64,000 bases of DNA from Liolophura sinensis (GCF_032854445.1 NC_088295.1:75046028-75110027); one strand, 5' to 3'. Positions 11,291-25,195 are shown, counted from the first letter of the stretch. Made by a program: numbers and translations. Notes: generated from the letters alone by a model not told the origin.

Positions 11291-14200
11291 CCGTGTTTCT
11301 ATGATTGTTCCTCTGTCTACCTCACAACATAGAAGTGCGCTTTCGTAGAGCTATAGGCACAATGAGGTAATACAGCTGGCTAACTGCGGTATCATTTAGC
11401 TACAGAACACGTCATTTTTTAACGGATGAGACAGGTTTTTATTTTTGCCGGTGTGATTTCATCGGATAAGATGTATAACACAATTAACATTATGCCGAGC
11501 TACTGTGGATTTTGTAAATCGAGGTAGCCATGTTTAATTGAGCCTGTTATCCAATCAAACGCGTTGTTATCGGATAACGAGGTCTTGGATGGGACATATT
11601 TTCCTCATTCACTGTACGAAGGAAAAGCTGATATAAGTGAATTAGTTCATAAGGCATTATTTACAACGATATAGTTTCATGTGACCGAAGGCTATTTCAT
11701 TCAAAGTGTTGTAGTACAGATCTAAGAACTGACCACCACAGATGCGAAACCATCTCACTCAGGTTCCGTGTAACATCCAACAGCACAAACTATGTCGGAA
11801 GTCTGTTAGCATATTGTGTCCTCCCAAACCGCATTCTTGTCCCCTATATGCCCTCTTTAGTCACGCCGACTATTTTGCAGACCAGGTTTGTATTTTTAGT
11901 TTTGCTATGAAATGCAGCAAAATTATTCAAACACGGTACACGGGATGGACGCTATAGTGCTTTCCATGACATCCGCCAGTTCAGCGAGAAAGTTGATCAC
12001 CGCTCGGAAAACAATGGGACGAGTTTGTCGGCTGCTTGATCTCTAAAAGTAATCAATAATAGTAATAGCTCTCTGACTGCATGTCTCCTTTGGTTCGATC
12101 TTCTTACGATTTACATATAGCCTGTATAGTACTATTCTCCAGGACGAATGTACAGACCACAGATTTCCAGCAAAATCGTCTTTTTTTTCGTGAAAAAAGA
12201 GTTCCATTCATTTTTTTTTTACAATTTTTCCAAACGAGTGGAATTGTTTTAAACCATCAGATTTCACGGTTGTCTTAAGTTGAGCATAGCTTGCTTGAAA
12301 TAGCCTGTTTCAAAGCCCACTTGTCGAAGGCTTTCACAGATCTCAAGCACATATGCGTTTTGAACGCTGAAATCTCGCAGTATATGTGTGTTAAATCGGA
12401 TGTGACGTAATAGGTTCAAATATGACCAGAAAGGGACACCTTAGAAAGCAAAGTTTCACATGCATTTTACCATGTTTTTATGGATAGTATCTGGTCTGAC
12501 TCTTTCATTTCGTAAGTATTTTATTTGCCTTTAATAACAACATATGTGCCATTCCTAGAAATAATTTCCGAGTTTATGCTACGTTTCATGGCCATCAGCA
12601 TCTGATCTGCAGAATTGAAGTGTTACACGTGCTGTCTCTTCTGCCAACCAAGGATGGACGGCCTGAGTGACAAATGGCACCATGATTACATCACTGCCGT
12701 TTATCGCACGTTTCGAGGCGAAAAGCCATGGCAAACCATGTACTTCTATATACAATAACTGAAAATACTTTTCATTAACTTTTTGAACAAGTTTTATAGG
12801 TCTACTACATGATTCAAACACATGATATGTACGTCCAGCCTGTATTTTTAGCACAATGGTGTAAAGAAAGATTTTACCTCTGTTTTTGGAGTTGGTCGAG
12901 TGTATCACATATATCAAAAACTTTATTTACAGAACTGATTGACTGATTAAATGTGCAGAAGAAATTCCAACTTACCTGGGTGGACATTTGACTTCCCTAT
13001 TAATGGATGATTTATTTTCAATGAAAAATTTTCATCTGAAGGACTTTGGTTTTTAGATTTAGTTATGTATAGATCTCTCCATCAAGGTGATATGTCTTAT
13101 TTAGTATCTCATCTTATGGTGCGAAATTTAGGATTTCTTCCCATTACAAGTACTTATCAAGGATATTACAATGTGCTTGCGTGTTAATTTTTATCTGTCC
13201 GTCTTCAAACCGTTCCTTATGTTCAAATATTCAGACTTTGTGATACAAAGATGTGATACTAAAATCACTGATTTTAGCAATTTGAAATGTACTCAACAAT
13301 TTATCAATTACAAAAATGTCACTAAAAAGACGACAACATAGATTATCATTGATCTACCTCACTGATAGTCGTTTAACACAGTATTGAATGTATACTCTTT
13401 ATTTATTCCACTGTCAAAACCATTAACATTCATCAGTTTAAGAAGGTTAAATTATTATTAGCTGTTATGATGGCATTTGACAATTCCCGATTGGTCATTG
13501 GACGTTACAGTATAAATTAGCATAGAAGTCTCCGTAATGGCGGGCAGATAAGGATTTGGCGTGGGATTTTCAATGAATATATTATTTATATTTCTGGCAA
13601 GCATTTGCTATCTTTTTGTTCTATCTTTCAGTTATTTATGTCCCTGCTTAGATTAACTCTGTTAACGATTTCTTTTTCTATGTACCTGATTGTAAATAAT
13701 CGTAAAACACATCATATGTGAGCTCTGACTCTTTGTGTCCCAACACTGTGATAATTACAACTTGAAAAAGACTTGAAGAATATAATTAATCTTCATTTGT
13801 AATCAGATGAGTTATTTTATATACACTACAATATACACATTCATTTTATTCTTGGAAGAATCTTTACTTTGGACTAATTTATTAGAAAAGAGCCTTCTTC
13901 CTACAAACACTTTCGTACTTGCATGTCTAATTGAAATTACATTAGCAGAAATTTAATGCGTATATAAATCCCATTAGGAAATTATTGATTGGCTGTGTTA
14001 TCATTAACCTGAACTAAAACGGACAGAATTTAATGAGATATATGTTTCGATGCCAAAATTTTGCACAAAATGTAAAACAAGGTCTGTGATTTGTACCTAA
14101 ATACATATAGAAGCCTGATATTTATCTTCAGGCGCTAAATTCTGGCCCTATCGTTCAATGACGGGTAAAAATATAGGAATGAAAACAAATTGGTTTTTGC

Positions 14201-14319
14201 TTTTGGTGTATTTTTATTGTTTTAGTTGTGTTTTAGATGAAGATAATTTAATTTTATATCGTATCCAGTTTCCTTTTCACAAAGCCATGAAGTTAAGAGG
14301 GTGCCTCATGTTTAATTGA
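11291..14319. other. Unique AT-rich sequence, no gene seen
   Basis: No gene is supported. A more GC-balanced patch at 11,400-11,640 holds a 7-bp inverted repeat (gttatcc 11,546-11,552, ggataac 11,572-11,578) and could be regulatory. T runs lie at 12,180-12,225. A 112-codon minus-strand frame (12,579-12,917) is open but resembles no family I know, and its first 60 codons are AT-driven. The patch at 13,480-13,580 (taatggcgggcagataagg) also stands out in composition. Confidence 0.5.
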
Positions 14320-15480
14320 AGTTGCTTGAATTACCCTTAACATCCTGAAAGTTACCGCAGTGATCATGTGACCTCATCAGATCCCGCAGCTGGGTAAGCC
14401 AACTAAGGACACCTTTAAACGAATTAACCGAGGCCAATTTTCACCTGCGGTTAGTTTCTGATTGCTCTTCATATGACTTACCTGTGCAGGCCAATAATAA
14501 AGCAGAGAAAAGGAACGCTCGAGTACAGAGAAGCCAAATTGCGACAAAAACTCAGTTCTAAAAGAGGTTTTCTAATCTATTCAGTTTCATGTCTTGGCCC
14601 TTGTTCGCAAAACAAAATGCATTGGAGAGATATGTCACCTCGGGCTGGAATGTGTCTCTTTGGAAAAGAGTTATACACAGGGCTGAGAAATCGCTTTAAA
14701 ATTGGGAGCAGCACTTTTTCACGTTCTCTATTATACTTGGTGGAATTTATTTGGTATTACTCATAAGCCGCCTTTCTTGTCGCCAAAGCAGGATTTCACA
14801 AGGCGCAAAGAAGCACTGGGGATTTATTACCTGGGGACACCTGTAAAATGTCGGTATCTTTGATCTTATATCTTCTGAGGGCACCGCTTTGAAAACTGTA
14901 TTATTCGCTGTAACTTACACGCCTGGGTCTCTGCCATTGAACCTCTATGATTTCATATGTACACTGGCACTTAGGTGGACAGGCCTCTGATCAAGGCTAA
15001 TCCAATAAGCTTTCCCACTTACACTAGCCTCTCACAAAGCCCTGGGACCCTCACAAAAGCCTTCTCGGAGACAGCAAAAGAAAGAGCTCTCAGTTCATCT
15101 TTTTAAGCTCTGCATTGGGCCCTGTGATAGGCAGACAAAGCCTCTTACACGTTACACTACATAATATTTTCTCACATCTATTCAGTAGCCCCGCTACTAA
15201 AGTATGCGAAGCGACGTGGCAAATTAATAGTTCTCGCTCCCCATGATCGCCCCTGAGTCGATCCAGGCGGAACGCCCCGTGGAATTTACGAGGTCAAAAT
15301 TATATAGCGTTGCTGCCAGAGTGTACAATCGACTGTTAGATCTACTATATTCTTACAGACCTAGTGATAGACTGCAGAGATGACACAGTAACATTTCAGT
15401 TAGATATACAAGGCTGAGGGGACGGGCACTGATCATATCAGAGGAAAACAAGCTTCTCGTCGGGTCGTGTAGAGCTAAAT
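14320..15480. promoter_or_regulatory. Candidate cis-regulatory block, about 1.1 kb
   Basis: This is a long, non-repetitive, composition-balanced stretch with no array or SINE. Visible motif types include E boxes CATGTG (14,365-14,370) and CAGCTG (14,387-14,392) and CCAAT (15,002-15,006). Sub-blocks near 14,380-14,480, 14,765-14,850 and 15,230-15,300 are the most complex. A 97-codon frame (14,473-14,766) runs through it but shows no family signature. I cannot exclude an exon of a fast-evolving gene. The regulatory reading is inference from composition and motif density. Confidence 0.3.
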
Positions 15481-15639
15481 AGCAATGTGCGCAAGTATAT
15501 GCAGCTTAGACATATACATATCGCATTATACATACATACCCAGTGGAGTACTACAGAATGAATTTATTGGCTAATGTGTTTGAGCCGCTGAATACATGTC
15601 GAAATACAAGTGGGAAAGTGCTGTGGTTTCCTCCAAGCA

Positions 15640-15835
15640 GTCTGTTCGTTTTCTTCCGGTCCGCTCGGTTTCTTCCACTTCTGATCGGTTTTCTCCCGGT
15701 GTACCCCGTTTTTTCTCGGTGTGCCCTGTTTTCTCCCCGTGCATCACGTTTTCTCGCAGTGTGCCCGGTTTCTTACCGATTTGTCCGATTTCTTCCCAGT
15801 CTACCCACTTTCCACTTGTTCTGTCCAGTGGCAAA
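15640..15835. repeat. Degenerate 20-21-bp minisatellite, about 9 copies
   Basis: Units resemble cggttttctcccggtgtacc, with alternating cggt/ccgt starts and T-rich middles. The copies are strongly diverged and vary in length, so the array is old. It keeps open frames on both strands (102 codons plus, 147 codons minus; the minus frame reads as charged EKTG/GKKR-like repeats), but the codons follow the repeat period and there is no other coding evidence. Confidence 0.75.
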
Positions 15836-15885
15836 TCAAATATATAAATAAATAAATAAATGAATAAATAAATATATAAATTAAA
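15836..15885. repeat. (TAAA)n / (TATA) simple repeat
   Basis: A run of ATAAATAAATAAATGAATAA directly follows the 20-bp minisatellite. It looks like a SINE-B tail, but no SINE core precedes it, so it may be an orphan tail or an independent microsatellite. Confidence 0.8.
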
Positions 15886-17279
15886 GAAAAGGGACCCAAA
15901 ATGGATGTAATATAACATCGACAATAAGCAGCGACACCTATGGATATTAACATGTTGTGAACTTTCCCTTGTAATGTCTTCTACGTTAGTATAACAGTGA
16001 TCTACATTCCACATTGCTTTAACACTGATTTATAACTGTGTCAGTTTGTCAAGTCCTATACTTTGACTCTTGGCTGAGTTGTATAACATTCACTCGATAT
16101 TTTTTAACAACATCAGGTTATTTGAATATTGTAATACAAACTACAAGCAATTCTGGAGATGGTCACAGACCAATAAATAACAGTAGTACGGAAAAAATAT
16201 AACAAAATTATAGGCAAAACTGGACGTATTATCATGTCAATTAACATTTAAATTATTGTTCACAACTTTGTTATATAAGTAGGCTACAGGTGTAACAGAA
16301 AAAATCACTTGACCTTTAAGGGAGGAAAGTTTTGACGGCTTTGTGTTAACACTGCACTAAAAGCAAATGTAAAAACAGGGCCTATTATTCTGTCAATGAA
16401 CAGTGCAACTTCAAAATTGTGTACTTCCTTGACATATTTCTATCATATGTATGGAAATTGTCCACATCATTGTGTAAATATTGTAATGAAAGTGCATGTA
16501 AAATTTACAGTTCATAATGTCAATAAAATTTCTGAATAGGGAAATATATAAACAAGTTAATCTGAAATGCAGTTTGTATCTTGGTAATTCCCTAGCAGCT
16601 TGATTGGGTATTGATAATTGGATATGGCACATAGTCACGTTTGTTAAACTATACAAACGTATTTCATATGTCTTAAACTTTAAACTCAAGGCCTTCATTC
16701 GACCAACCGTTACCTTGTTCAAATAATGGTACAATTCTTGGAAGAAATTTTACACATATGAATGTATATCGGTATCTGAGGAAGGCTGTGACAAATTTTA
16801 GGACTGAGTTAGAAAACAGAACATGTTTCTACTTTACACATACTTTGATTATCACAACATAATCCTACGCTGTGAACAAAAGGCACAACTTTGAAACTTA
16901 CAGAGTTGTGAATTTAAGTTCGTCGATATAACTTATTACAGGTTCATGGCCCTATATATAACTTATGCAATCGTTTATAAGTGAAAAAAATCGTGAGTAT
17001 AGTCAATCAGTCAGTCAGTCAGTCAGTTAACTGCATTCAAGCAAGGTACAATAAAGATCCTGGCAAGAATATGATATGGCCAGTATAATGCACTCAGTGA
17101 GTGGCGTGTCAATTCCCAAAGTTAATACAAATTGTATTCCAATGTGTTTGTTTGCCATATTTTTTTGACCGTTTTATTTATATTACGGACAAAAAGTTTG
17201 TTCGTTGACAAACAAACCTCAGTGTTCTACTGGATTGATCATTGGCGATATAAATATATAATGGGCATGTTTTTTCTGT
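15886..17279. other. AT-rich sequence with a (TCAG)n microsatellite
   Basis: A tcagtcagtcagtcagtca run lies at about 17,005-17,028. Otherwise I see no exon, array or mobile element. The 107-codon minus-strand frame at 16,411-16,734 is AT-rich and has no recognisable feature. Confidence 0.55.
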
Positions 17280-17780
17280 TGGCATAGAAATTTTGCTGGC
17301 CTGTGCTCTAAATCATCATGGCAAACTCGACGGCAATGCAAGAAGAAACTATTTGCGGAATTCAATCAGACGCAGAGCGAATCTCCTCGGTTTCGCTCCA
17401 GGCAAGAAGTATACATGTGGTGAATGATAGTCAATTAGATTTCAACGTCGAAGACCAATAAATATTTAAATGAGTGCATTTTGTTGGATCAGTGGATTCG
17501 GACAAAAGTCGTGGGAATTTGCCAGTATTGTTTACTAGGTAATCATTTTCGTGGAAAGTATACGATATATTGTCTTAAAGTCTGGTTACAAATGGACTCT
17601 GATAATGAGCTGCTAAAACGGATCATTAATCACTGGCCATGTTTCCAATTGAAATAGTAATTGCTTTACCTTGCCGGTTCAGCAGAATGTCGGCCAGACC
17701 ACACGCGAACCGCAGGACTAGACCATCCGATAAACAAATGTCATTATTCCGTTAATAAACCAATTTGATAAAGATGACAA
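17280..17780. promoter_or_regulatory. Candidate cis-regulatory block
   Basis: This unique sequence is more GC-balanced than its surroundings, especially 17,310-17,410 and 17,680-17,760. It contains a forkhead-type TAAACA (17,731-17,736). No open frame of note is present. The regulatory role is inferred from composition only. Confidence 0.22.
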
Positions 17781-20579
17781 ATGTGTGCTACGAATAAAAG
17801 CTCTCTCAGGATTTTATCGCTGTTCAAAATTATAGTCTTAATATTGCTAATTTGCTGAAATCAGTTGAATTAACCACGTAAAAATTCCACCAGTAAGACT
17901 TAAAAACGTGGAAGTTATGTGATTTATTGTTGATTTAAACATATTACCAACAAACTATATTAAATATTTGCTTATATAAAATAATGATTTTGAAGATGTC
18001 GCTATGATTTCTTATATTTTCTTTAAAATTTGCGAGTTTCTATAAGCAAGAGAGATTTTTTAAAACATTGTAAACGTAATTCATATAGATATAGGCCTAC
18101 TTTTAATGATTTTAAGAATTATCAGTAACAGTATTGCACGGTGACATTGTTGAGAATGTTTCCTTTTCTGTTGAAGACAAAATCAAAATTTTTACAGACT
18201 CAGAAGTCAGCTCAGACAGAAGGTGATAGACACCGTGCGTATATAAAAAGCGAGGTGATATAACATCTCTCTGAAAATTTTCCACGGCAGTTTATCTTGT
18301 ATCTTGATATAGTGCAGTGATGTTTGTGCTGTAAATGGTGTGACTGACATGCTCTACTTTCTATAATTAATACCTTCTCCTCGACGTATTAGGTGTAAGA
18401 AACATAGGAAATGTGACAGTCAAAGAGTATAAAAACACTGAGAAAAAATACGCTTTTTTACCAAACATATGATGGAATAGCAAAATGATTTTTGTATGTC
18501 TTTTTTTCAAATCATGTATATGAAGTATAATGCGTTGATGTCAATATTCTCCTGCAAACCTCACACGTGGCAGGTGAATTGGCCGTTTATAAAACTAGGT
18601 CAAACATTACATCCGATGCATAATTAAAAAGAGAGACAGAGAGAGAGAAAAAAATATTTTATCATATAAAAGTATATGTGTGTTAGTTTGAAATATCATT
18701 TATCAGCATTGTGAAAAAACATATATTTAACAAAAAATGGACCTTATACTTGCCTTAGTTTATATATGGAGAGATTCCAAAAGAAACGGTGACGTGCTAT
18801 AATGCTGTTGATAAATACATGTATAAATAATCTTTTCTGTTGGCTTAAATTTCACTAAAAACCAGGTTTATTATTTGTTTATTAGAAAAATTACTATTAT
18901 TTCATTAGCTGTTTTCTTAAATGTGTTCAGTTTGTTTACATAAATACATGTATATATATGTATTTGCGATAGGCATGTCACTTATATACATGCTTCGTAA
19001 CAAGCAAGAAGTTCATAATTATACATCGACTAATGGTATTTATCTCAATGATAACACAACCACAGGAAATTACCTGCTTAAAAGATAAGGCAATTACCTT
19101 CTTTGTATTTATTACCTGTCGTTATTTAATCACTGTACGTAGATGTACCGTGAACTCGTATGCCACGGCTGGTACTAATTTCACTGAGAGATCACCCGAA
19201 TTGAACGAGTTCCCCGCGTTCAATTCACTTAGTCAACTTTGTTTATTTAAGAGACAATCGACAGGTGATGAAAAATTATGTAATAATTAAAGAATAATAA
19301 CCTACGTGTTGTTCATATACAACAAATGATTCACTTACATAGTCTCTAAATTTAAATATTTAATGAACTATTTTGAAAATACTATGTTAGTAAAATTGAT
19401 TTCATACTTCAACCTAAAATTTATTTTCTGGTCTATCAGTCTCTCACTCATAAGTTAATCTTTTTCAAAGCTCTATCGTATATTAAAACCCGTTACGAGT
19501 CTAACATGACAAGTTGAACAAAGTGACTTTTAAGTTTCTTATTCCTTAATGTATTTGTCATATACATTATCAAGTTCTTCAGTTTTTGGTAAAGAATTTT
19601 TTCTATTCTTCACCGCTTTATTGTGAGGATTTCCAACCGCATGTTCCAGCCTTCCGAGCGTTATCCATTTTCGGTAAACCTTTGGAAGTAATTTACTTTT
19701 TACTTAAACATTTGTCACAACTCCTGCAACTTTGAATACATAATCTGTGTAAACAATAGGTTATTATAAATTTCCCATGGACGCATTTATGAGGTCGTTG
19801 ATGTTTTCGAAATCGCACCTACACGATGGCATGATTCTTCTTCTTCAGAGCCATGCTTGCGCTGCAACCGCTTTACTTCCAGAATGCTGGTTGTAAAATA
19901 AATTGCTTTGGGCTCTGTATACTATTTTCTTTTCATCACAAACAATATTATAAAATTATACAAACTCTCGATCAATTAAATCAAGTTATGTATAATGTTA
20001 TTTATTTTGTTTGGGCTTTTCCGTGGTTTACACTCAGACAAGAATATTTCACATCAAATAGCAGCACATCTGGATGGATACCACCGCACCTCACCAAAAG
20101 TCTGACATTCATCCTGACTTAAAACCACAGTCGTACAATCCTAATCTGGTGTAAAAACGCGATTTCACAGACCAATGGCATAAATAGGTAGCCTGTATAG
20201 GCCTGTGTGAAGCGATATATATATATATATATATATATACGACAATATGACACAAGCATTTTTGTACGATTAACACATTTTAGTGTTGTCGATCCACGTT
20301 CTCAATAGATAAACAAGAGGCAATTTTTCAACTTTTGCTGATACAACTGGAGCAGAAATTATAAAGTTTAACATAATGGCTGGCAATTTTAAACTTTGTA
20401 CGAGTGCAAACAGATTGCAAAAATTGTACAACATTTGCTATTATGGATTAAAAATTGATTATATACACCATAAATTGCTGGATATTGGTCTAAGAACAAA
20501 CATTATACTGTCTTGTAACCGTCACAAAAGTTGATTGTTGACTTGTGCCCGATGACGGAAATTATAAATTAGAAACAGC
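17781..20579. other. AT-rich sequence, no gene seen
   Basis: Long AT-rich stretch with an (AT)n run at about 20,216-20,240 and a short GAGA patch at 18,630-18,650. Two frames of 85 and 89 codons (19,033 and 19,853) have no family resemblance. Nothing else is recognised. Confidence 0.55.
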
Positions 20580-21760
20580 ACGCCTGTTAACAATAGTTAC
20601 AGAGGATATTAGGACGAACTCTTAGTTATAGGTTTGTACGATCTTTGGTGTCTCCGGATGGACGTCCTAAGGTCTGTAGGGGTCGCAGGATAGATATTGG
20701 ACGGGTTGTAAAGCTCAAATGAACAGTCAAGAAGGGATTCTTTGGGGTCTGCCAGGAGGAAAATCACTTGTATGTCTTCGATTCTGTTATCGCTGGTCAT
20801 ACAAATAGCGCTCAACTGTGGTATTGTCCTGCAGTTTTCAATTGGCCCCGATCCTTGCGTGAAGACCGCCCGACAAGCCTCGGCGGGAACTGGACCGAGG
20901 CGTCTTTTGAGCGGAAGCGGCGCGTGTGATACCATTGTTATAACACATGCGCGCTGAGCGTTAAAATCACACAATTGTCGTGAGGATACGTTATGACAAA
21001 ATCAAGCAGCTACAGCAAGCGAATTAAAATATCAACTTCTCTCTTATCTTGATTTCCAAACCCCCACTTCAACTCAGCCGCATAATTTCATTAGCTTTTA
21101 GCGTTTTTCTTCTCGCGGGTGAAACAGAAAAGTGAACATCAGCAACAAGACTGTGGAGCAGTGACAGGCCTTTCTGTAGTGCGAAAACCAGACCCTAATC
21201 AACTTTGGGAGCAACAGGGATAATTGTAGGAGAGCGAAGGGACGGAGCGTCATAAGGTGCAGTTCAACTGGATCTATAAGCGACAGTATAATTGTTGCCA
21301 TGTGCTTATACACGTGTCGCTATTCTAAAGAACAGACACATCAGACGAAGCAAAAGCAGAAACTGAAGCTACTCATGGATACAAGAAGAAAATAAAACGC
21401 CATATGGAAATTTCTGTCAGGCGCTACAGCCAAGCCACGCGTTATGAGCTCTACTAATACAGGGTTATTAATACTTTCTGTTTCCTATCAACTTCCCAGC
21501 TTCCCCGCACAACAAAATTTAAAACAAAAAGGCGTATTTGTGTTCGCTTCAAGGCTCCATGGTAGTGTATACAGAGAGCTGAGCAGCCAGTATCCCTTCC
21601 ATTAGTTTATTGTTCGCTTCCGAATTCATTTGAATTTTACGACTTTCTCGCAATTTTCCTAATGGCTTGGTCAGCGGAGGGAAGAGGTGTTCTAGGAAGA
21701 AACAGTCAAACTTTGCCAGTGGCTATCCCCAAAGCCCCTGGACATTTGGTCTTACAGCGG
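20580..21760. promoter_or_regulatory. Candidate cis-regulatory block, about 1.2 kb
   Basis: This region is clearly more GC-balanced than its flanks and free of repeats. A hairpin with a 7-bp stem lies at 20,877-20,901 (gcctcgg/ccgaggc), followed by a CpG-containing stretch and a SOX-type ccattgttat (20,932-20,941). The stretch 20,609-20,974 is open on both strands (121 codons minus, 71 codons plus), which is unusual, yet neither translation resembles a known protein. It may be an exon, a pseudogene fragment or a conserved non-coding element; I favour the last. Confidence 0.3.
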
Positions 21761-24254
21761 CCTGTGTCAGGATGATCGTTTCTTTATAACTCTTAAACAG
21801 CTGTAATAAAGCCTAGTGTTTCTGCACCAGGACATATTCACATCTGCCCTTCTTTCTAGTGCCGTTGTTAAATTTTATTATGTTATCATTATTTATATGT
21901 GTCCCTGAATTACACAGTGGCCAGCTATTATTCATCAGAACACTTATGGGACGAAGGATATTAACATTATTATTCAGTGTATTCAGTGTTTACACTGTCA
22001 TTAATATGGATTATAAAGTATAAATTTATAATTATTATGGGTTATCTTTTGTAGTGAAATTTTTACACTTATGTTGGTGTCTTTGCAAAGATCTATAGAA
22101 TGTGCTGCAAATTGCACTGCTTTGTAAACACATTTATTGAGATAGGAGAAACAGCTGTTTCTTTTAGATCTGATTAGTGCAGTTTGTGAGCAACGACATA
22201 GAGCAGCTACACCAAGAACTTCAAACAGCGAACGGAGTGTGAATATATCCGGGGAATGTCCGGACACCTTACTATGTGTGCGAATCATCACCGACAGTAA
22301 CAAGTAACAGTGAGTGTATGGTCAAGTCTGTTTGTTGACAGTCCCGAAAGTACACGGTCTATATAGTCACATAAACATGAAGATCAAGAGAGAGTTTTGA
22401 GAGCATTCTAAGTGGGTGGCAAGGTGCACATTTATAGCTACTATCGTAGATTGGTTGTGCAGTGAACGTGAATGTCTAACGTTCAAACTTTATTCGATAC
22501 TGGAAGACCATTTGCACGATTCATTACCTTTTCTCAGGTTTTGTATTGGGAATCTTGGCAATGGGTATTAATGTAGGTATGTGGATGTACGCTGAATATC
22601 CGCATTTGACGCATGCAGCACAAGATCCATTTTATCTGTAGGGTGGAATTTGTGTATATAAAATACCTTGCATACCTGTGGTGGCTATACAGTGGACATT
22701 GCAGCCGTTAAGTCCAGTCACGCGGAACAAGACTGCTCAACTGTCACACAAGGGTACTCCTCAATACATTTATATACCCGTTAAAATTGACTTATAACGA
22801 TTAATTGATTGTCAGTGGCTGTCAATTTTTCTCGGCTTTGTGTGATAAATGTCTGTATGAGCCGTGCAGATAGGTGGCCGGTTGATTTCTTCGATCAGGC
22901 CTGCTTACCCGTCTATCACGCTTACCCTCTCACTGTGATCTCCATTGGCCATGATCTACGTCCTTTCTGACCTCTAGATAATTTATACCTAGTGTAACTT
23001 TTCTGACAAATGAACTAGATTACTTTACTTCCGCGGATCGGTTCCTTTTAACCTCATAATAAGTACTTTTGTTATTACTATTGCCGTTTTATACATATAA
23101 GTTAGCCAAACACACAGCGCTGTAAACCACTTTTCATGTGAAGAATTCCTGAAGTATTTTGTTTCGCTTTTTCGTATTCCGTGGTGCAAATTATTGTCCT
23201 TTTTTCCTCTTCTAACAGCTGTGTTTCAAAAGAGTTTTATCTTCCCATATTGTTCTTATGAATTGTTTTAGGTGTTGCTGTCTAAAAAATGTACACTTCA
23301 TGATGGTATAAATATAGACTTAATTTGATAATTTGTTTCTGTACTATTTATATCTTTACACATGGGTTATATGTAGCATATGATGGAAAGTAGCTGAGTA
23401 GAACGAAAGGGGACGTCAAATTAACAGGTACTTTATCTTCAGTATGGTGCTCAATAGAGTATTGAAATAAAATAATTTATTAATTTTAATCTAAAGTATT
23501 TCTTGTACTATTTTTGCAAATTTTGCGAATGTTTAAATTCCTAATTTATTTGCCATTGTTTTAGATGATTGGAATATTGTATCAAGCCCTTTATATATGG
23601 GTGTACTGTGTATGCAGTAAGCTGCAACATATCAACTTAAACGCAGTATGCTGAATCAGAATACGCAGAGGCTTTGTTTTGATTTTGAATAGACTGAACA
23701 TTCGACGATCAAGAATTACATAGGCCTATAATAGATGTCAGAAAAGATGTAAATATGTCACCTGATTAAATCCAAATCATGTCAGTCCGATCATAAAAAA
23801 GCTTTTATATTATAAATCTTGTGTTTTTCCCACAGGAGGATGTTTGAATATTCAAAAAGCAACATGTCTCCCTGAAAACCCGTTAAATTACTCAATCTGT
23901 CAACCAAAAATTCGGAATGATGCAGGACTTAAATGGGATTCAATAAATAAATCGTTTAATCTGATTCTATTAAAAAGGCCAAATTAATCAATAAATTGAT
24001 CAGTAAACTATATAGACAGCCATGACAAGACGATCTCTTTTATTAATTAATATAATACTGGTAAATGAAACAATCCAATTAGAAAACAACAAACACAAAT
24101 AAATTAATCAAGTATACCCATGCTTTTTTTTTAGCAATCAGTTATTGAACATTTAGCCACGAGGTTTTCCAGTAGCATTTTTAGACAATTAATCAGTCTG
24201 TGTGGTGCTGGTCAGAATAGTTATTAAGCACTAAAACTATGTATTTATCAATTT
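21761..24254. other. AT-rich sequence, no gene seen
   Basis: No arrays, SINEs or exons recognised. A 100-codon minus-strand frame (22,001-22,303) has no recognisable motif. Several T- and A-rich patches occur between 23,100 and 24,140. Confidence 0.55.
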
Positions 24255-24260
24255 GCTTTT

Positions 24261-24478
24261 CAAGTCCAGCTCATGCTGACTTTCTCCCTGGCTGTACTTG
24301 GGAAGATCTGCCATCGACCTCCAGATGTTTGTGGGTTTCCCCCCGGGCTCTGGCCGGCTTCCTCCCACCATAATGCTGGCCGCCGTCGTATAAGTAAAAT
24401 ATTCTTGAGTACAGCATAAAACACCAATCAAATAAATAAATCAGTCAATAAATAAATCAATAAATCAAGAAATAAATA
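24261..24478 (+). repeat. SINE-B, lacking its extreme 5' end
   Basis: The copy begins within the tRNA-like head at tcaagtccagctcatgctg (B-box region). It continues through tgggtttccccccgggctct, the core ccataatgctggccgccgtc and attcttgagtacagcataaa, and ends in a long variable AAATAAAT/CAATAAAT tail. The minus-strand 64-codon frame inside is repeat-derived. It is colinear with the fuller copy at 56,692-56,962. Confidence 0.9.
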
Positions 24479-25195
24479 ATTTTGCTTTTTTCATTCAGCT
24501 TATTTAACAGGTGACCGATGGTAGCAAATATCGTCTGGCATTAATTTATTGAATTTACCACTTTTGAAAATGGCTAAAATAGTGCAAAACGACGAATCAC
24601 ACTATAATGTTGGAAGATTTTTTTTTAAATATTTGCAATATTCAAGTTTATAGGCTCTTCAGTGAAAACAAGAATGCAATGTGCCGTACTAGACGACTTC
24701 TATTTATTTTTGTGTCACTTCCTTCAAGTGTAACAGCAGACGACCGACTGTTAGCTTTCACGTGGTTTATGTCTGGCATGGACGGAGGATCTTTGATCTG
24801 GATGAAAGCGAGTTGCGCAGGTCGGTGTAAACTGTTACATTGTTTGATGTAATGTTTGTGTAATACTGATATATAGCCGAGAGACAAGCAGCTGATACTG
24901 AGCCGTCGAAGAAAAAGAACGTGAAGCACACAGACGACGGGATCTCAGTTAACCGTGACAAAACCGGAAAGTTTTTAAAAAATCCCACACTTTGTTCAAA
25001 GGGAAACGTTGATAAACAGCTGTAATTAGAGACCACACAGGTGAGACGAGGAGGAGAAAAGGTTGTCAGGTAAGGTTAGGTGTAACAACAGGTGAACTGG
25101 CCGACATCGGTCCGTCACATCGCAGACTCCGTTCTGATCTTTCCTGGGTATGCGTGATGGGGTAAAGCGGTGAAATGTAAGTGTGTTGAGGTGTT
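24479..25195. other. Unique sequence, no gene seen
   Basis: Overlapping frames of 81 to 93 codons occur on both strands between 24,607 and 25,036. The overlap on opposite strands and lack of family features argue against coding. No mobile element recognised. Confidence 0.45.

Noticed and set aside
12579-12917. 112-codon minus-strand frame as a gene
   Set aside because: No family resemblance, no splice or promoter context, and length within chance range for AT-rich sequence of this size.
15571-16014. 147-codon minus-strand frame with EKTG/GKKR-like repeats
   Set aside because: It follows the 20-21-bp minisatellite and the adjoining TAAA repeat; the opposite strand is open too, and unit lengths vary without regard for codons.
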